Part shown: positions 23,137 to 30,457 of the stretch, piece after piece
Numbering within the stretch: the stretch's first letter is position 1
Layout of the letters: every line of letters starts with the position of its first letter
NCBI GenBank assembly: GCA_049800095.1
Contig: JBARJD010000137.1
Span: forward strand, 1-30,457
Source of the DNA: JAKIWV01 sp049800095
Lineage (GTDB): Archaea; Thermoplasmatota; Thermoplasmata; Lutacidiplasmatales; UBA184
DNA: 30,457 nt
Direction: 5' to 3'
Notes under the pieces: generated by a model
Databases searched by the model: none
Told to the model about the DNA's origin: nothing
The model's input: the letters and a program-made list of their open reading frames with translations, nothing else
Program-made: the position numbers and the translations under genes

Positions 23137-23886
23137 ATGTACGGAAAACAGCTGAGACTGAAGAGGATCTTCCCGGGAGAGCGCCGACTGTTCTCGGTCC
23201 CCCTCGACCACTCGGTGTCGATGGGTCCGATTGACGGCCTCGAGGACACACCGACTCTCGTCGCCGAGCTCGAACGCGCAGGCGTGGACCTGGTGATCGT
23301 AACCAAGGGGGCCGTGCGCGGGCTGGTGCCGGTTCTCACCCCCCACACACTCCTCGGTATCCACGTCTCCGCTTCGACGAGCCTCAATCCCAACTCGAAT
23401 CGGAAGGTCCTGGCCGGCAGCGCGGAGGAGGCTATCTCCCTCGGCGCCGACGTGCTCTCGGTCCAGGTGAACTTCGGGATCCCCGAAGAGGGCGAGATGC
23501 TCCGCGACCTCGGCGTGGCCGCAGACCAGTGCCGGACCGTCGGTCTCCCGTTGCTCTGCATGGCCTACGTCAAGAAACCGAACGGCGGAACCCCCGACGA
23601 GTTACGTCACGCGTGCCGGGCGGCGGCGGACCTCGGAGCGGACATCGTCAAAACCTCCTACCCCGGGTCATTGGAGGAGTTCCGCCGGCTCGTCCGTACG
23701 ACGCCAGCCCCACTACTCCTTGGAGGCGGAAATCGACTCGACGACGACGGAGCGTTCCTCGGCTTGGTTCGCGAGACTGTGGACGCGGGAGCAGCCGGCA
23801 TCTGCATTGGCCGGAACTTGTTCCAACGTCGGCCCGTCGAGACGTTCGCGAAGCGAGTCGCTACGATCCTTCACGGGAGCCCATAG
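23137..23886 (+). CDS. aroA': 2-amino-3,7-dideoxy-D-threo-hept-6-ulosonate (ADH) synthase
   Basis: First enzyme of the archaeal dehydroquinate route: a class I aldolase/transaldolase that joins aspartate semialdehyde with a 6-deoxy-5-ketofructose phosphate-derived unit. 249 residues against about 270 for the Methanocaldococcus enzyme MJ0400, which it follows closely in motif order: LKRIFPGE, VPLDHSVSMGPI with Asp24, GADVLSVQVNFG, the Schiff-base lysine 172 in ADIVKTSYPG, and AAGICIGRNLFQ at the phosphate site. A strong Shine-Dalgarno AGGAG precedes the ATG but lies inside a predicted hairpin. asd, which makes its substrate, is at the end of the same operon. Bacterial DAHP synthase is not present. 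Confidence 0.93.
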   Translation: MYGKQLRLKRIFPGERRLFSVPLDHSVSMGPIDGLEDTPTLVAELERAGVDLVIVTKGAVRGLVPVLTPHTLLGIHVSASTSLNPNSNRKVLAGSAEEAISLGADVLSVQVNFGIPEEGEMLRDLGVAADQCRTVGLPLLCMAYVKKPNGGTPDELRHACRAAADLGADIVKTSYPGSLEEFRRLVRTTPAPLLLGGGNRLDDDGAFLGLVRETVDAGAAGICIGRNLFQRRPVETFAKRVATILHGSP

Positions 23887-23895
23887 AGGATACTG

Positions 23896-24936
23896 TTGTC
23901 GCTGGACCGGATCGTCATCGCTCTCGCGGCCCCCGAGCCAGAGGTCAACTCCGCCATCGTGGCTCGAGCCCGACGCCGGGGCTTCCGGCGCTTTTGTTCG
24001 GTCGAAGAAACTCCGCCCCACGCCGGGCCGAACGAAACATGGTACCACTCCACACCGGATGGATTCCTACCGACCGCCGAGGGGGAGGCGGCGGCTGGGG
24101 GCTTCGTCCGTCTGTATCGAGTTCGAGACCCCAAAGAACTCGAGCCGGTGGTCGGCGCGCTAGGGCGAGGGGAGGTCTGTGCGGTCCGATGGGGGGCCGA
24201 GAGAGTCATCCCCCTCGAGACGCTCGTAGCTGCCCGACGGGTACGCGGAACCCTCTGGGTGGTCACCGCGGAGACCTCCGAGATTCCGGCGTTCCTGGGC
24301 GCGCTAGAGCACGGTGCCGATTCGATTGTGGTGGAAGTTTCGACACCGGAAGTACTCGACGAACTGGAGCGACGACTGGAGCATCCGGCGGTGGAGCTCC
24401 AGTGGGAGCGGGTGCCGATCCGATCGGTAGCGCCGGCCGGGACCGGAGATCGGGTTATCGTCGACACGACCTCCCTGCTGCAACCGGATGAAGGGATCCT
24501 GGTCGGCAGCGCAGCCGCGTTCCTTTTCCACGTAGCCAGCGAGGCGATTGGATCGCGGTATACGCGGCCTCGACCCTTTCGGGTCAATGCGGGGGCTGCG
24601 CATTTGTACACCCTCCTCGCCACCGGGGAGACTCGGTACCTCAGCGAACTGTCGGCCGGCGATGCAATCCTGGTTTGCAGCCCGGCGGGGACTGCGCGGA
24701 GCGTGCGAGTGGGCCGGATCAAGATCGAGCGTCGGCCGATGGTGCTCGTCGCGGCGGAGGTCCGGGCTCGCGCGTTCACGGTCTTTCTGCAGGAGGCAGA
24801 AACGGTACGACTCTCGACGGACTCGGGGCGAATCGCCACGACCGAACTGCGACCGGGCGCTCTGGCGTGGGGCGTCCCCCTCGCCCCGGGGCGACACTTG
24901 GGGGTCGCCGTGGAGGAGACGATCGAGGAGCGATGA
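23896..24936 (+). CDS. aroB': 3-dehydroquinate synthase II
   Basis: Archaeal-type enzyme that oxidatively deaminates and cyclises ADH to 3-dehydroquinate with NAD+; unrelated to bacterial AroB. 346 residues from a TTG at 23896, with GAGG 9 bases after the aroA' stop acting as a ribosome site. The conserved block of the family is intact: DTTSLLQPDEGILVGS, RPFRVNAGAAHLY, TRYLSELSAGDAILV, then VRVGRIKIERRPMVL. The N-terminal 120 residues are more variable, as in relatives. Sits between ADH synthase and aroDE, with an ATGA overlap to the latter. Confidence 0.94.
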   Translation: MSLDRIVIALAAPEPEVNSAIVARARRRGFRRFCSVEETPPHAGPNETWYHSTPDGFLPTAEGEAAAGGFVRLYRVRDPKELEPVVGALGRGEVCAVRWGAERVIPLETLVAARRVRGTLWVVTAETSEIPAFLGALEHGADSIVVEVSTPEVLDELERRLEHPAVELQWERVPIRSVAPAGTGDRVIVDTTSLLQPDEGILVGSAAAFLFHVASEAIGSRYTRPRPFRVNAGAAHLYTLLATGETRYLSELSAGDAILVCSPAGTARSVRVGRIKIERRPMVLVAAEVRARAFTVFLQEAETVRLSTDSGRIATTELRPGALAWGVPLAPGRHLGVAVEETIEER

Positions 24937-26450
24937 CGAGCCATTTCCCCCTCCTCATCACGAGTTGTCCCGGCCGATCCGTGGCGGTCGTGTCATCGCA
25001 GCTGAAGCGCGCGATGCAAGGCGGCGCCGATCTCGGCGAGGTCCGTCTGGATCGTCTCGTCCCGGAGGAGCTTTCCCGTCTGGCAGGGCTGTTTCCTTCG
25101 CCAGTACCGCTGGTCGCAACCCTACGTTCGCAGTCGGAGGGAGGAGAAGGTCCGGATTCTTCTGATGAGCGCGCCCGGGTGCTCGAATCCGCATCTCGAC
25201 TTCCGTTTCGATTCCTCGACTTGGAGCGCGCCCGTGATGGTGGTCTTCTTGGCAAGGCCCAATCCGGGGTTGTCGGTACTGCTTCCGTGATTGTCTCCTC
25301 CCACCTCTCCGCCTCAGTCCCTACCGACGAGGTCCTCCGCCTGCTCGAACTGCCCCGGCCGGACGGCGCGGTGGCGAAGGTCGTACTACCGTGCGACTTT
25401 GAGCGGCTCTGGTCGGATCTGCTCCCGGGGCTCTCCCGGCTCGACAACTTTGCGCCGTACGTGCTCCACACGACCGGGCCCACCGGCCCGATCCTGCGGG
25501 CATGGGCGCAACGGCTGGGGATGTTCGCGGTGTACGCGTCTCTTCCCGTTTCCACTCCGGACGGGGATAGCGACAGCGTCGAGCCGGCGCAAGTTCCCGT
25601 GGATCGGCTGCGCGCTTATGCACGCGGAGGCGCCGAACGCGGGCTGTTCGCCGTCGTGGGTCATCCGATACAACATTCCCGCTCCCCCGCGATCCACTCC
25701 TTTTGGATGGAACGGGAACGGCGGAGTGGCCTGTATTTGGCATTGGACATGGCCAGCGCGCAGGACCTCGCGGAGAGCCTGACGCCGTTCGCCTCCGGTG
25801 GTTTCCGTGGACTGAATATCACCCATCCATGGAAGCAAGTGGCCCTCACCCTCGCGACCCGATCGGGTCCGGCCGCGGAGGCGGCGGGGTGCGCGAACAC
25901 GCTCTCCTTCGACCCGGAGACGATCTCTGCGGAGAACACGGATGTCGCAGCGGTCCGGCGCCGGCTCACCGAGCTCAAGGTGGACGGCGCCTGGGATGGT
26001 TCACCTGTGGTAGTGTTCGGCGGCGGCGGAGCGGCCCGCTCGGCACTTGCCGCCGCGTCATCGGTCGGGAGCACAGGCATCGTGATCGCGAGACGCCGGG
26101 AGGTCGCCGAGAACCTGGCTCGGGAATATGGTGGCACTGTCGGGGTCGGGTCCGGGCTAAGGCCAGCGCGCGTGGTGATCCACGCCACGCCCGCCGGGCG
26201 GGAGGACTGCCCCCGGCTCGACCTCCCGTGGAAGGGCGCAATCGGTGCGTCAACGCACTTTCTGGATTTCGTGTACAAACCTGTCCACCCCTTTTTGCGC
26301 GAAGGGGTCGAAGCGAAGGGGGCCACGTACGAAGATGGTTCGAGGCTGCTCGTCTACCAGGCCGCCGAAAGCTACGCGACCTGGTGGGGGACCGCGCCCT
26401 CGCCCGAGCTCCAGGAAGCGGCCCTGAAGGAGGTGCTGTGCGCGGCGTAG
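24933..26450 (+). CDS. aroDE: Bifunctional 3-dehydroquinate dehydratase (type I) / shikimate dehydrogenase
   Basis: 505-residue fusion doing steps 3 and 4 of the shikimate pathway. Residues 1-225 are a type I dehydratase: GEVRLDRL, VATLR, the catalytic His124 in SSHLSAS and Schiff-base Lys149 in AVAKVVLP. The usual MG..G..SR loop is altered (TTGPTGPILRAW). From about 237 a shikimate dehydrogenase follows: VVGHPIQHSRSPAIHS, NITHPWK with catalytic Lys301, AENTD with Asp337, the NADP loop VVFGGGGAARSA and the ARRREVAENLA strand. The ATG at 24933 overlaps aroB' as ATGA; the longer frame upstream is a shadow of aroB'. Fusions of these two are known in plants and some bacteria. Whether it is usual in this archaeal group I cannot say. 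Confidence 0.93.
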   Translation: MTSHFPLLITSCPGRSVAVVSSQLKRAMQGGADLGEVRLDRLVPEELSRLAGLFPSPVPLVATLRSQSEGGEGPDSSDERARVLESASRLPFRFLDLERARDGGLLGKAQSGVVGTASVIVSSHLSASVPTDEVLRLLELPRPDGAVAKVVLPCDFERLWSDLLPGLSRLDNFAPYVLHTTGPTGPILRAWAQRLGMFAVYASLPVSTPDGDSDSVEPAQVPVDRLRAYARGGAERGLFAVVGHPIQHSRSPAIHSFWMERERRSGLYLALDMASAQDLAESLTPFASGGFRGLNITHPWKQVALTLATRSGPAAEAAGCANTLSFDPETISAENTDVAAVRRRLTELKVDGAWDGSPVVVFGGGGAARSALAAASSVGSTGIVIARRREVAENLAREYGGTVGVGSGLRPARVVIHATPAGREDCPRLDLPWKGAIGASTHFLDFVYKPVHPFLREGVEAKGATYEDGSRLLVYQAAESYATWWGTAPSPELQEAALKEVLCAA

Positions 26451-27313
26451 GCACGACCTCCGGGGCGGTAACCCTCGTGAACGCGCTGCCCACGGGGATC
26501 GGATGCGCCGTCGCAATCTCGCTTCTGGTCCGAGCGGACCTGGACCTGCGTCACAGTGATGGGCTGAGCGCGCATCGGATCCAACTCGAGCGAGGTTCGG
26601 AGACCGAGCTGGTACGGGAAACGCTGGCGGTCGGGCTCGCCCGGTTCGCTCCCGGGGAGATGTTCGCGGGCGAGCTCCGGATCGATTCCCAGGTGCCCGC
26701 GGGAAAGGGACTCAAGAGCTCCTCCGCGGTCGGTGGTGCCGTCCTTCGGGCGGTGGCGAGCGCGCTCCGTCAATCGCGGGCCCCCGAGGAGCTCGCGCGG
26801 CTTGCCGCAGTCGTTGCCCAGGAGATCGGATTGAGCGCGACGGGGGCCTACGACGATTGCGTGGCCGCGCTCCGAGGAGGGTTGGTTCTTACCGACAACA
26901 CAAATCGGACACCGCTCCGATCGTTTCCTTTCCCCCCAGATCTCCGGGTCGTTCTCTGGGTGCCGGCCGAATCGCATGCCCCGTCGACCGCGTGGCGCGA
27001 ACGCTTTCGGTTTGAGGCGGCCGCCGGACAGGCGGCCGTGGAAGCGGCTCGTGCCGGTCGCTGGGCAGAGGCCATGGCGCTTAACACCGAACTCGTAGAG
27101 CGCGTGATGGGCTACGACTACGCCGGCTTACGCTCGGAGCTGCTCAAGAGCGGTGCAACGATGTGCGGAGTGAGCGGCATGGGGCCGACGCTGGCCGTGC
27201 TGGTTCCTCGCGTGAGCGTCGATGCCGTAGTCGCACAACTCCCGACGGACCGGGGCCAGATTCTCCAGGCGGACATTCGGCCCGGGGATGGAACCGTGGG
27301 GGAGGGCGGATGA
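26438..27313 (+). CDS. aroK: Shikimate kinase, archaeal GHMP-kinase type
   Basis: Phosphorylates shikimate to shikimate 3-phosphate; GHMP-kinase fold, unrelated to bacterial AroK. 291 residues from the GTG at 26438, inside the last 13 bases of aroDE, with the Shine-Dalgarno GGAGG at 26429-26433. The ATP loop PAGKGLKSSSAVGG is at residues 87-100. SATGAYDDCVAALRGGLVLTD and the C-terminal CGVSGMGPTLAVLV match the archaeal shikimate kinase pattern. Its place between aroDE and aroA fits the pathway and separates it from other GHMP kinases such as homoserine or mevalonate kinase. Confidence 0.92.
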   Translation: MRGVGTTSGAVTLVNALPTGIGCAVAISLLVRADLDLRHSDGLSAHRIQLERGSETELVRETLAVGLARFAPGEMFAGELRIDSQVPAGKGLKSSSAVGGAVLRAVASALRQSRAPEELARLAAVVAQEIGLSATGAYDDCVAALRGGLVLTDNTNRTPLRSFPFPPDLRVVLWVPAESHAPSTAWRERFRFEAAAGQAAVEAARAGRWAEAMALNTELVERVMGYDYAGLRSELLKSGATMCGVSGMGPTLAVLVPRVSVDAVVAQLPTDRGQILQADIRPGDGTVGEGG

Positions 27314-28593
27314 CGGTACGCACCGTCCGACCCGCGCGAGTGCACGGACGCATTCGGGCTCCGCCGTCGAAAAGCTACACCCATCGGGCGCTCGTAGCGG
27401 CGTTCCTCGCTGAACGTCCCACTGAAGTTATTGGACCTCTCGATTCGGACGACACGCGCGCGACCAGGGACGGACTCCGAGCCCTTGGAGCACAGATTCG
27501 ACACTCTCGGGCTGGCTGGAGGGTATCTCCACTGAAACGCCGCCGTCGAACTCCGCGCGCCATAGTTCGGTGCGGGGAGTCCGGCACGACGCTCCGCTTC
27601 CTTTCCGCAGTCGCGGCCCTCGGAAGCGCCCCCGTGAACTTCACCGGGGCTCCCCAACTCGCCCGACGGCCGATGCGTGAGCTGTACGGCGTACTCCGAA
27701 CACTTGGGGCGAGCGTGCGACATCCTTCGGCAGCGCATGCCCTTCCGTGCACGATCCAGGGTCCCCTCAGCCCGGGGAAAGTTTCGATCCGTGGTGACGT
27801 GAGCTCACAATTCATCTCCGCGCTCCTGATGGTGCTCCCGACACTCCCCGGCCCCTCCCGGCTGCGCATCCTCGGTGCGACAGTATCCCAGCCGTACGTC
27901 GAAGCGACGTGTGCCGTCTTGGACGAGCGGGGAGTCCGAGTCCGTCGGACCTCCGGAGGGTTCTCGATTCCCGGGAACCAAAGATACCGGACGGGGCGCA
28001 TCCGGGTGCCGGGCGACGCGTCCTCGGCCGCGTATCTGTGGGCCGCCGCCGCAGCGACCGGTGGGCACGTGGAAGTCGAGGGAGTGCCCTCGGACCTGCC
28101 CCAGGCCGACCTTGCGATACTCCCAATCCTGTCGGGCATGGGGGCCCGCGTACGGCGTACTTCTCGTTTCGTCAGCGTGGCCGGACCGCTCTCCCGACCG
28201 GTCTCCATCGACCTTACTGATTCCCCCGACCTGGTTCCTTTGGTGTCGGTGCTCGCCGCCCTGGTCCCCGGGGGTCGGAGTCAACTCAGCGGCGCGCCCC
28301 ACCTTGAGTTCAAGGAATCCAATCGTCGCGTGGAGTCGGTCCGTCTCGCCCGTGCGATGGGTGCCAAGGTCTCCCAGTTCTCGTCCTGCATCGAGATCAT
28401 AGGGACAGATTCTCCCCGGTCGTTGAAGCTGCCGTCGCTTCAGGACCATCGTCTGGTCATGAGCGCCACGGTCGCCGGCTTAGCCGCCCGGAGGAACTCT
28501 CGAGTGGGCCGAGCCGAGGCCGTTTCAAAATCGTACCCCGGTTTTTGGGATGCCCTCGGGGCACTGACCCAGGGCGGAGGAACGGTTCGATGA
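27310..28593 (+). CDS. aroA: 3-phosphoshikimate 1-carboxyvinyltransferase (EPSP synthase)
   Basis: Transfers the enolpyruvyl group from PEP to shikimate 3-phosphate. 427 residues, ATG in an ATGA overlap with aroK. PPSKSYTHRAL (Lys21) is the S3P/PEP-binding start of the fold. GESGTTLRFLSAVAAL is the PEP loop, although the usual N-A-G-T of the bacterial enzymes reads E-S-G-T here, as in other archaeal members. SSQFISALLM, DASSAAYLWAAAA, FKESNRRVES and QDHRLVMSATVAG cover the remaining conserved sites. No truncation. Downstream aroC starts in the stop codon. Confidence 0.94.
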   Translation: MTVRTVRPARVHGRIRAPPSKSYTHRALVAAFLAERPTEVIGPLDSDDTRATRDGLRALGAQIRHSRAGWRVSPLKRRRRTPRAIVRCGESGTTLRFLSAVAALGSAPVNFTGAPQLARRPMRELYGVLRTLGASVRHPSAAHALPCTIQGPLSPGKVSIRGDVSSQFISALLMVLPTLPGPSRLRILGATVSQPYVEATCAVLDERGVRVRRTSGGFSIPGNQRYRTGRIRVPGDASSAAYLWAAAAATGGHVEVEGVPSDLPQADLAILPILSGMGARVRRTSRFVSVAGPLSRPVSIDLTDSPDLVPLVSVLAALVPGGRSQLSGAPHLEFKESNRRVESVRLARAMGAKVSQFSSCIEIIGTDSPRSLKLPSLQDHRLVMSATVAGLAARRNSRVGRAEAVSKSYPGFWDALGALTQGGGTVR

Positions 28594-29675
28594 TGAGTGC
28601 CGGACGGCGCTTCCGGTTTGCCCTGTTCGGCTCGAGTCACGGGCCGGACGTGGGAGTCTCCATCGAAGGGGTGCCGGTGAAAACCCCCATTGCGATAGAA
28701 GGCATCCAAGCGGCCCTGGACCGTCGACGACCCGTCGGCCGTCGGCTGGCCACGAAGCGGCAGGAGGAGGATCGACTGATCGTCGACTCTGGGGTCGTCG
28801 ACGGCACCGCGGACGGACAGCCGATCCGGATGCACGTGGCGAACGAGGATGTTCAGCGAGGCCCGTACGACCGGTTGCGGGAGACTCCCCGACCCGGACA
28901 TGCCGACTATCCCGCGCGAATCCGGTATGGCGCGGAGGCGGATCTTTCCGGCGGCGGGATCTTCTCCGGTCGCATGACGGTGGGTCTGGTGATCGCCGGT
29001 GCGATCGCGAGCCAGATGCTGGCTCGACGTGGGATCGAGGTCGTCTCATTCACGCGGAGCATTGGTGGAGTCGTAGCGAACATCGACGAGGACCGTTTGG
29101 CGGAGGAGATTCGTCGCGGACGCGACCGGAACGAGGTGGGTTGCCCGGACGCGGACGCCGCGCAACGTATGGAGGAGTCGATCGCCCGCGCCCGCAAGGA
29201 GGGCGACAGTGTCGGAGGGACGGTCGAAACCCGGATATTCGGAACCCCGGTGGGACTGGGCGAGCCGTTCTTCGACTCGATCGAGAGTGCCATTGCGTAT
29301 CTCGCGTTCTCTGTTCCCGCCGTCAAGGGGATCGAATTCGGGGCCGGATTCCGGGCCGCTCAGATGCGTGGCAGTGAACACAATGACGCTTTCGCTTGGA
29401 AAGACAACCGCGTCGTGACGCGGACGAATCACGCGGGAGGGATCCTCGGAGGCTTGGCGACCGGGATGCCAATCGTGTTCCGGGTCGTAGTCAAGCCCAC
29501 GTCCTCGATTGCCCGGTCGCAGCAGACGGTGAATTTGACCACGCGCCAGGAGCAAGATCTAGTGGTGACCGGCCGACATGACCCCTGTATCGTGCCTCGT
29601 GCCGTGGTCGTCTTGGAGTCGGTCGCGGCCTGTGCGATGGCCGACCTCGCCCTCGCAGGAGGGTTTCTTCCATGA
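28590..29675 (+). CDS. aroC: Chorismate synthase
   Basis: Converts EPSP to chorismate with reduced FMN. 361 residues from the ATG at 28590 (a second ATG follows immediately). FGSSHG with His17 is the N-terminal signature. RPGHADYPARIRYG leads into GGGIFSGRMTVGLVIAGAIA, the GGG-FSGR form of the third signature in place of the commoner SARET form. RGSEHNDAF and TRTNHAGGILGG are the later FMN/substrate segments. All expected regions are present. Overlaps aroA and asd by ATGA. Confidence 0.95.
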   Translation: MMSAGRRFRFALFGSSHGPDVGVSIEGVPVKTPIAIEGIQAALDRRRPVGRRLATKRQEEDRLIVDSGVVDGTADGQPIRMHVANEDVQRGPYDRLRETPRPGHADYPARIRYGAEADLSGGGIFSGRMTVGLVIAGAIASQMLARRGIEVVSFTRSIGGVVANIDEDRLAEEIRRGRDRNEVGCPDADAAQRMEESIARARKEGDSVGGTVETRIFGTPVGLGEPFFDSIESAIAYLAFSVPAVKGIEFGAGFRAAQMRGSEHNDAFAWKDNRVVTRTNHAGGILGGLATGMPIVFRVVVKPTSSIARSQQTVNLTTRQEQDLVVTGRHDPCIVPRAVVVLESVAACAMADLALAGGFLP

Positions 29676-30457
29676 ATGACTCCGAGAAGCTCCCGACCGC
29701 GGTCTTGGGGGCCAGCGGCTACATCGGCCAGCACTTCGCGCGCCTGTTGGCACGTCATCCGACGTTCGCTACACCGCTTCTCGTTGGAGGCGAACGCTCG
29801 GAAGGTCAGCGTCTGGAGGAGCTCTGGCAACTCACCGAGGAGCCTCCCCCTGAGCTGGCGGCCGAGCCCCTTCGTCCGCTTTCGCCGGCGCAGTTACAGA
29901 GCGCCGGCGTGCGGATTGTATTCAGCGCCATCCCGTCGGGTGTGGCGGGACCCGTTGAGACGGAGTGCCGCCGTCGGGGCATCCATGTCTTCACCAACGC
30001 CGCCGACCATCGGCTGGATCCCGACGTTCCCCTGCTGGTTCCAGAGGTCAACGCAGGCCACTTGCGGGTCCTCGGGGCACGTGCCTACGGTCGTGCGTTG
30101 CTCGTCTCGAATCCGAACTGCACCGCGACGGGCCTCGTGTTGGCGCTGGCGCCCGTTTGGAAACTCCTCGACCCGAAGGTAGTCCACGTCACCTCGTTCC
30201 AAGCCTTGTCCGGTGCCGGTTTCCCGGGCGTCTCTTCGCTATCAATCGCGGACAACGTCGTCCCGTTCATTCCCCACGAAGAGGAGAAGGTAGCTGAGGA
30301 ATCGAATCGGATATTCGGGGCGGCACGCAACGGGCGAATCATTCCGAATCGTGTGCCGTTCTTGGCAAACTGCGCCCGCGTCGCGGTCCGCGACGGTCAT
30401 CTGGAGGCCCTTACCGTCGAGGCTCGCCGTCGGCCAACTGCCGCCGCCCTCCGACGG
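29672..30457 (+). CDS. asd: Aspartate-semialdehyde dehydrogenase, archaeal/fungal type (3' end outside window)
   Basis: Reduces aspartyl phosphate to aspartate semialdehyde with NADPH. 262 codons are visible; the frame is open at the right edge. VLGASGYIGQ (10-19) is the NADP loop. FSAIPSGVAGPVE and VPEVNAGHL are typical of the archaeal/fungal branch. The catalytic cysteine is residue 150 in SNPNCTATG, and SFQALSGAGFPGVSS follows. ATGA overlap with aroC places it firmly in the aromatic operon. Its product feeds lysine, threonine and methionine synthesis, and in archaea also ADH synthase, the first gene of this operon. Confidence 0.94.
   Translation, partial: MNDSEKLPTAVLGASGYIGQHFARLLARHPTFATPLLVGGERSEGQRLEELWQLTEEPPPELAAEPLRPLSPAQLQSAGVRIVFSAIPSGVAGPVETECRRRGIHVFTNAADHRLDPDVPLLVPEVNAGHLRVLGARAYGRALLVSNPNCTATGLVLALAPVWKLLDPKVVHVTSFQALSGAGFPGVSSLSIADNVVPFIPHEEEKVAEESNRIFGAARNGRIIPNRVPFLANCARVAVRDGHLEALTVEARRRPTAAALRR

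Noticed and set aside
25703..26437. Upstream extension of the shikimate kinase frame
   Set aside because: It is an out-of-frame shadow of aroDE; the GTG at 26438 with a strong ribosome site fits the family N-terminus.
1..30457. CRISPR arrays, insertion sequences, integrases or att sites
   Set aside because: No regularly spaced repeats, transposase or integrase motifs, or terminal repeats were seen on reading both strands.

Overview
The window is a gene-dense, GC-rich stretch of an archaeal chromosome, most likely a Thermoplasmatota (Thermoplasmata-type) lineage. The archaeal signs are isopentenyl phosphate kinase plus FMN-type IPP isomerase, the archaeal shikimate route (ADH synthase, dehydroquinate synthase II, GHMP-family shikimate kinase), stand-alone archaeal-type Elp3, and TATA-type promoters about 25-30 nt before several start codons. 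The lineage is an inference from gene content (a Thermoplasma-like 2-oxoacid dehydrogenase cluster, a kelch surface protein) and was not tested by phylogeny.

Layout. 1-4484 (minus): scpA (runs off the left edge) and smc, overlapping by 4 nt, for chromosome condensation. 4485-4761: divergent intergenic region with the smc promoter and inverted repeats. 4762-6186: membrane-anchored kelch protein. 6187-6800: about 600 bases without a convincing gene but with a large two-tier palindrome, then a two-helix small membrane protein. 7096-10539: ipk, fni and elp3 in an overlapping run. 10620-18056: one long operon with its own promoter, encoding a branched-chain-type 2-oxoacid dehydrogenase complex (E1alpha, E1beta, E2, a second E1alpha, E3), the octanoyltransferase LipB that would serve the E2 lipoyl lysine, and an atypical SDR protein. 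18079-19632: divergent small membrane protein and an orphan HsdR-N/PD-(D/E)XK-like protein. 19629-22114 (minus): acyl-CoA dehydrogenase and class III CoA-transferase. 22213-22935: a heme-oxygenase-fold diiron oxidase candidate with the full CADD-like ligand set. 22938-30457: aromatic amino acid operon aroA'-aroB'-aroDE-aroK-aroA-aroC-asd (asd runs off the right edge).

The most notable item is the about 170-nt leader of the aromatic operon. It starts with a predicted leaderless 23-codon ORF whose last codons are Trp-Ser-Trp-stop. The RNA that follows can form an 11-bp hairpin burying the Shine-Dalgarno of the first structural gene, or a competing 12-bp pairing that would free it. This looks like a tryptophan-sensing translational attenuator, which I do not know to have been described in archaea. 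The operon also ends in asd, whose product, aspartate semialdehyde, is a substrate of the first enzyme, so it encodes its own precursor supply.

Gene junctions are very tight: ten have 4-nt ATGA/GTGA overlaps, suggesting pervasive translational coupling. No tRNA, rRNA, CRISPR array, transposase or integrase was seen.
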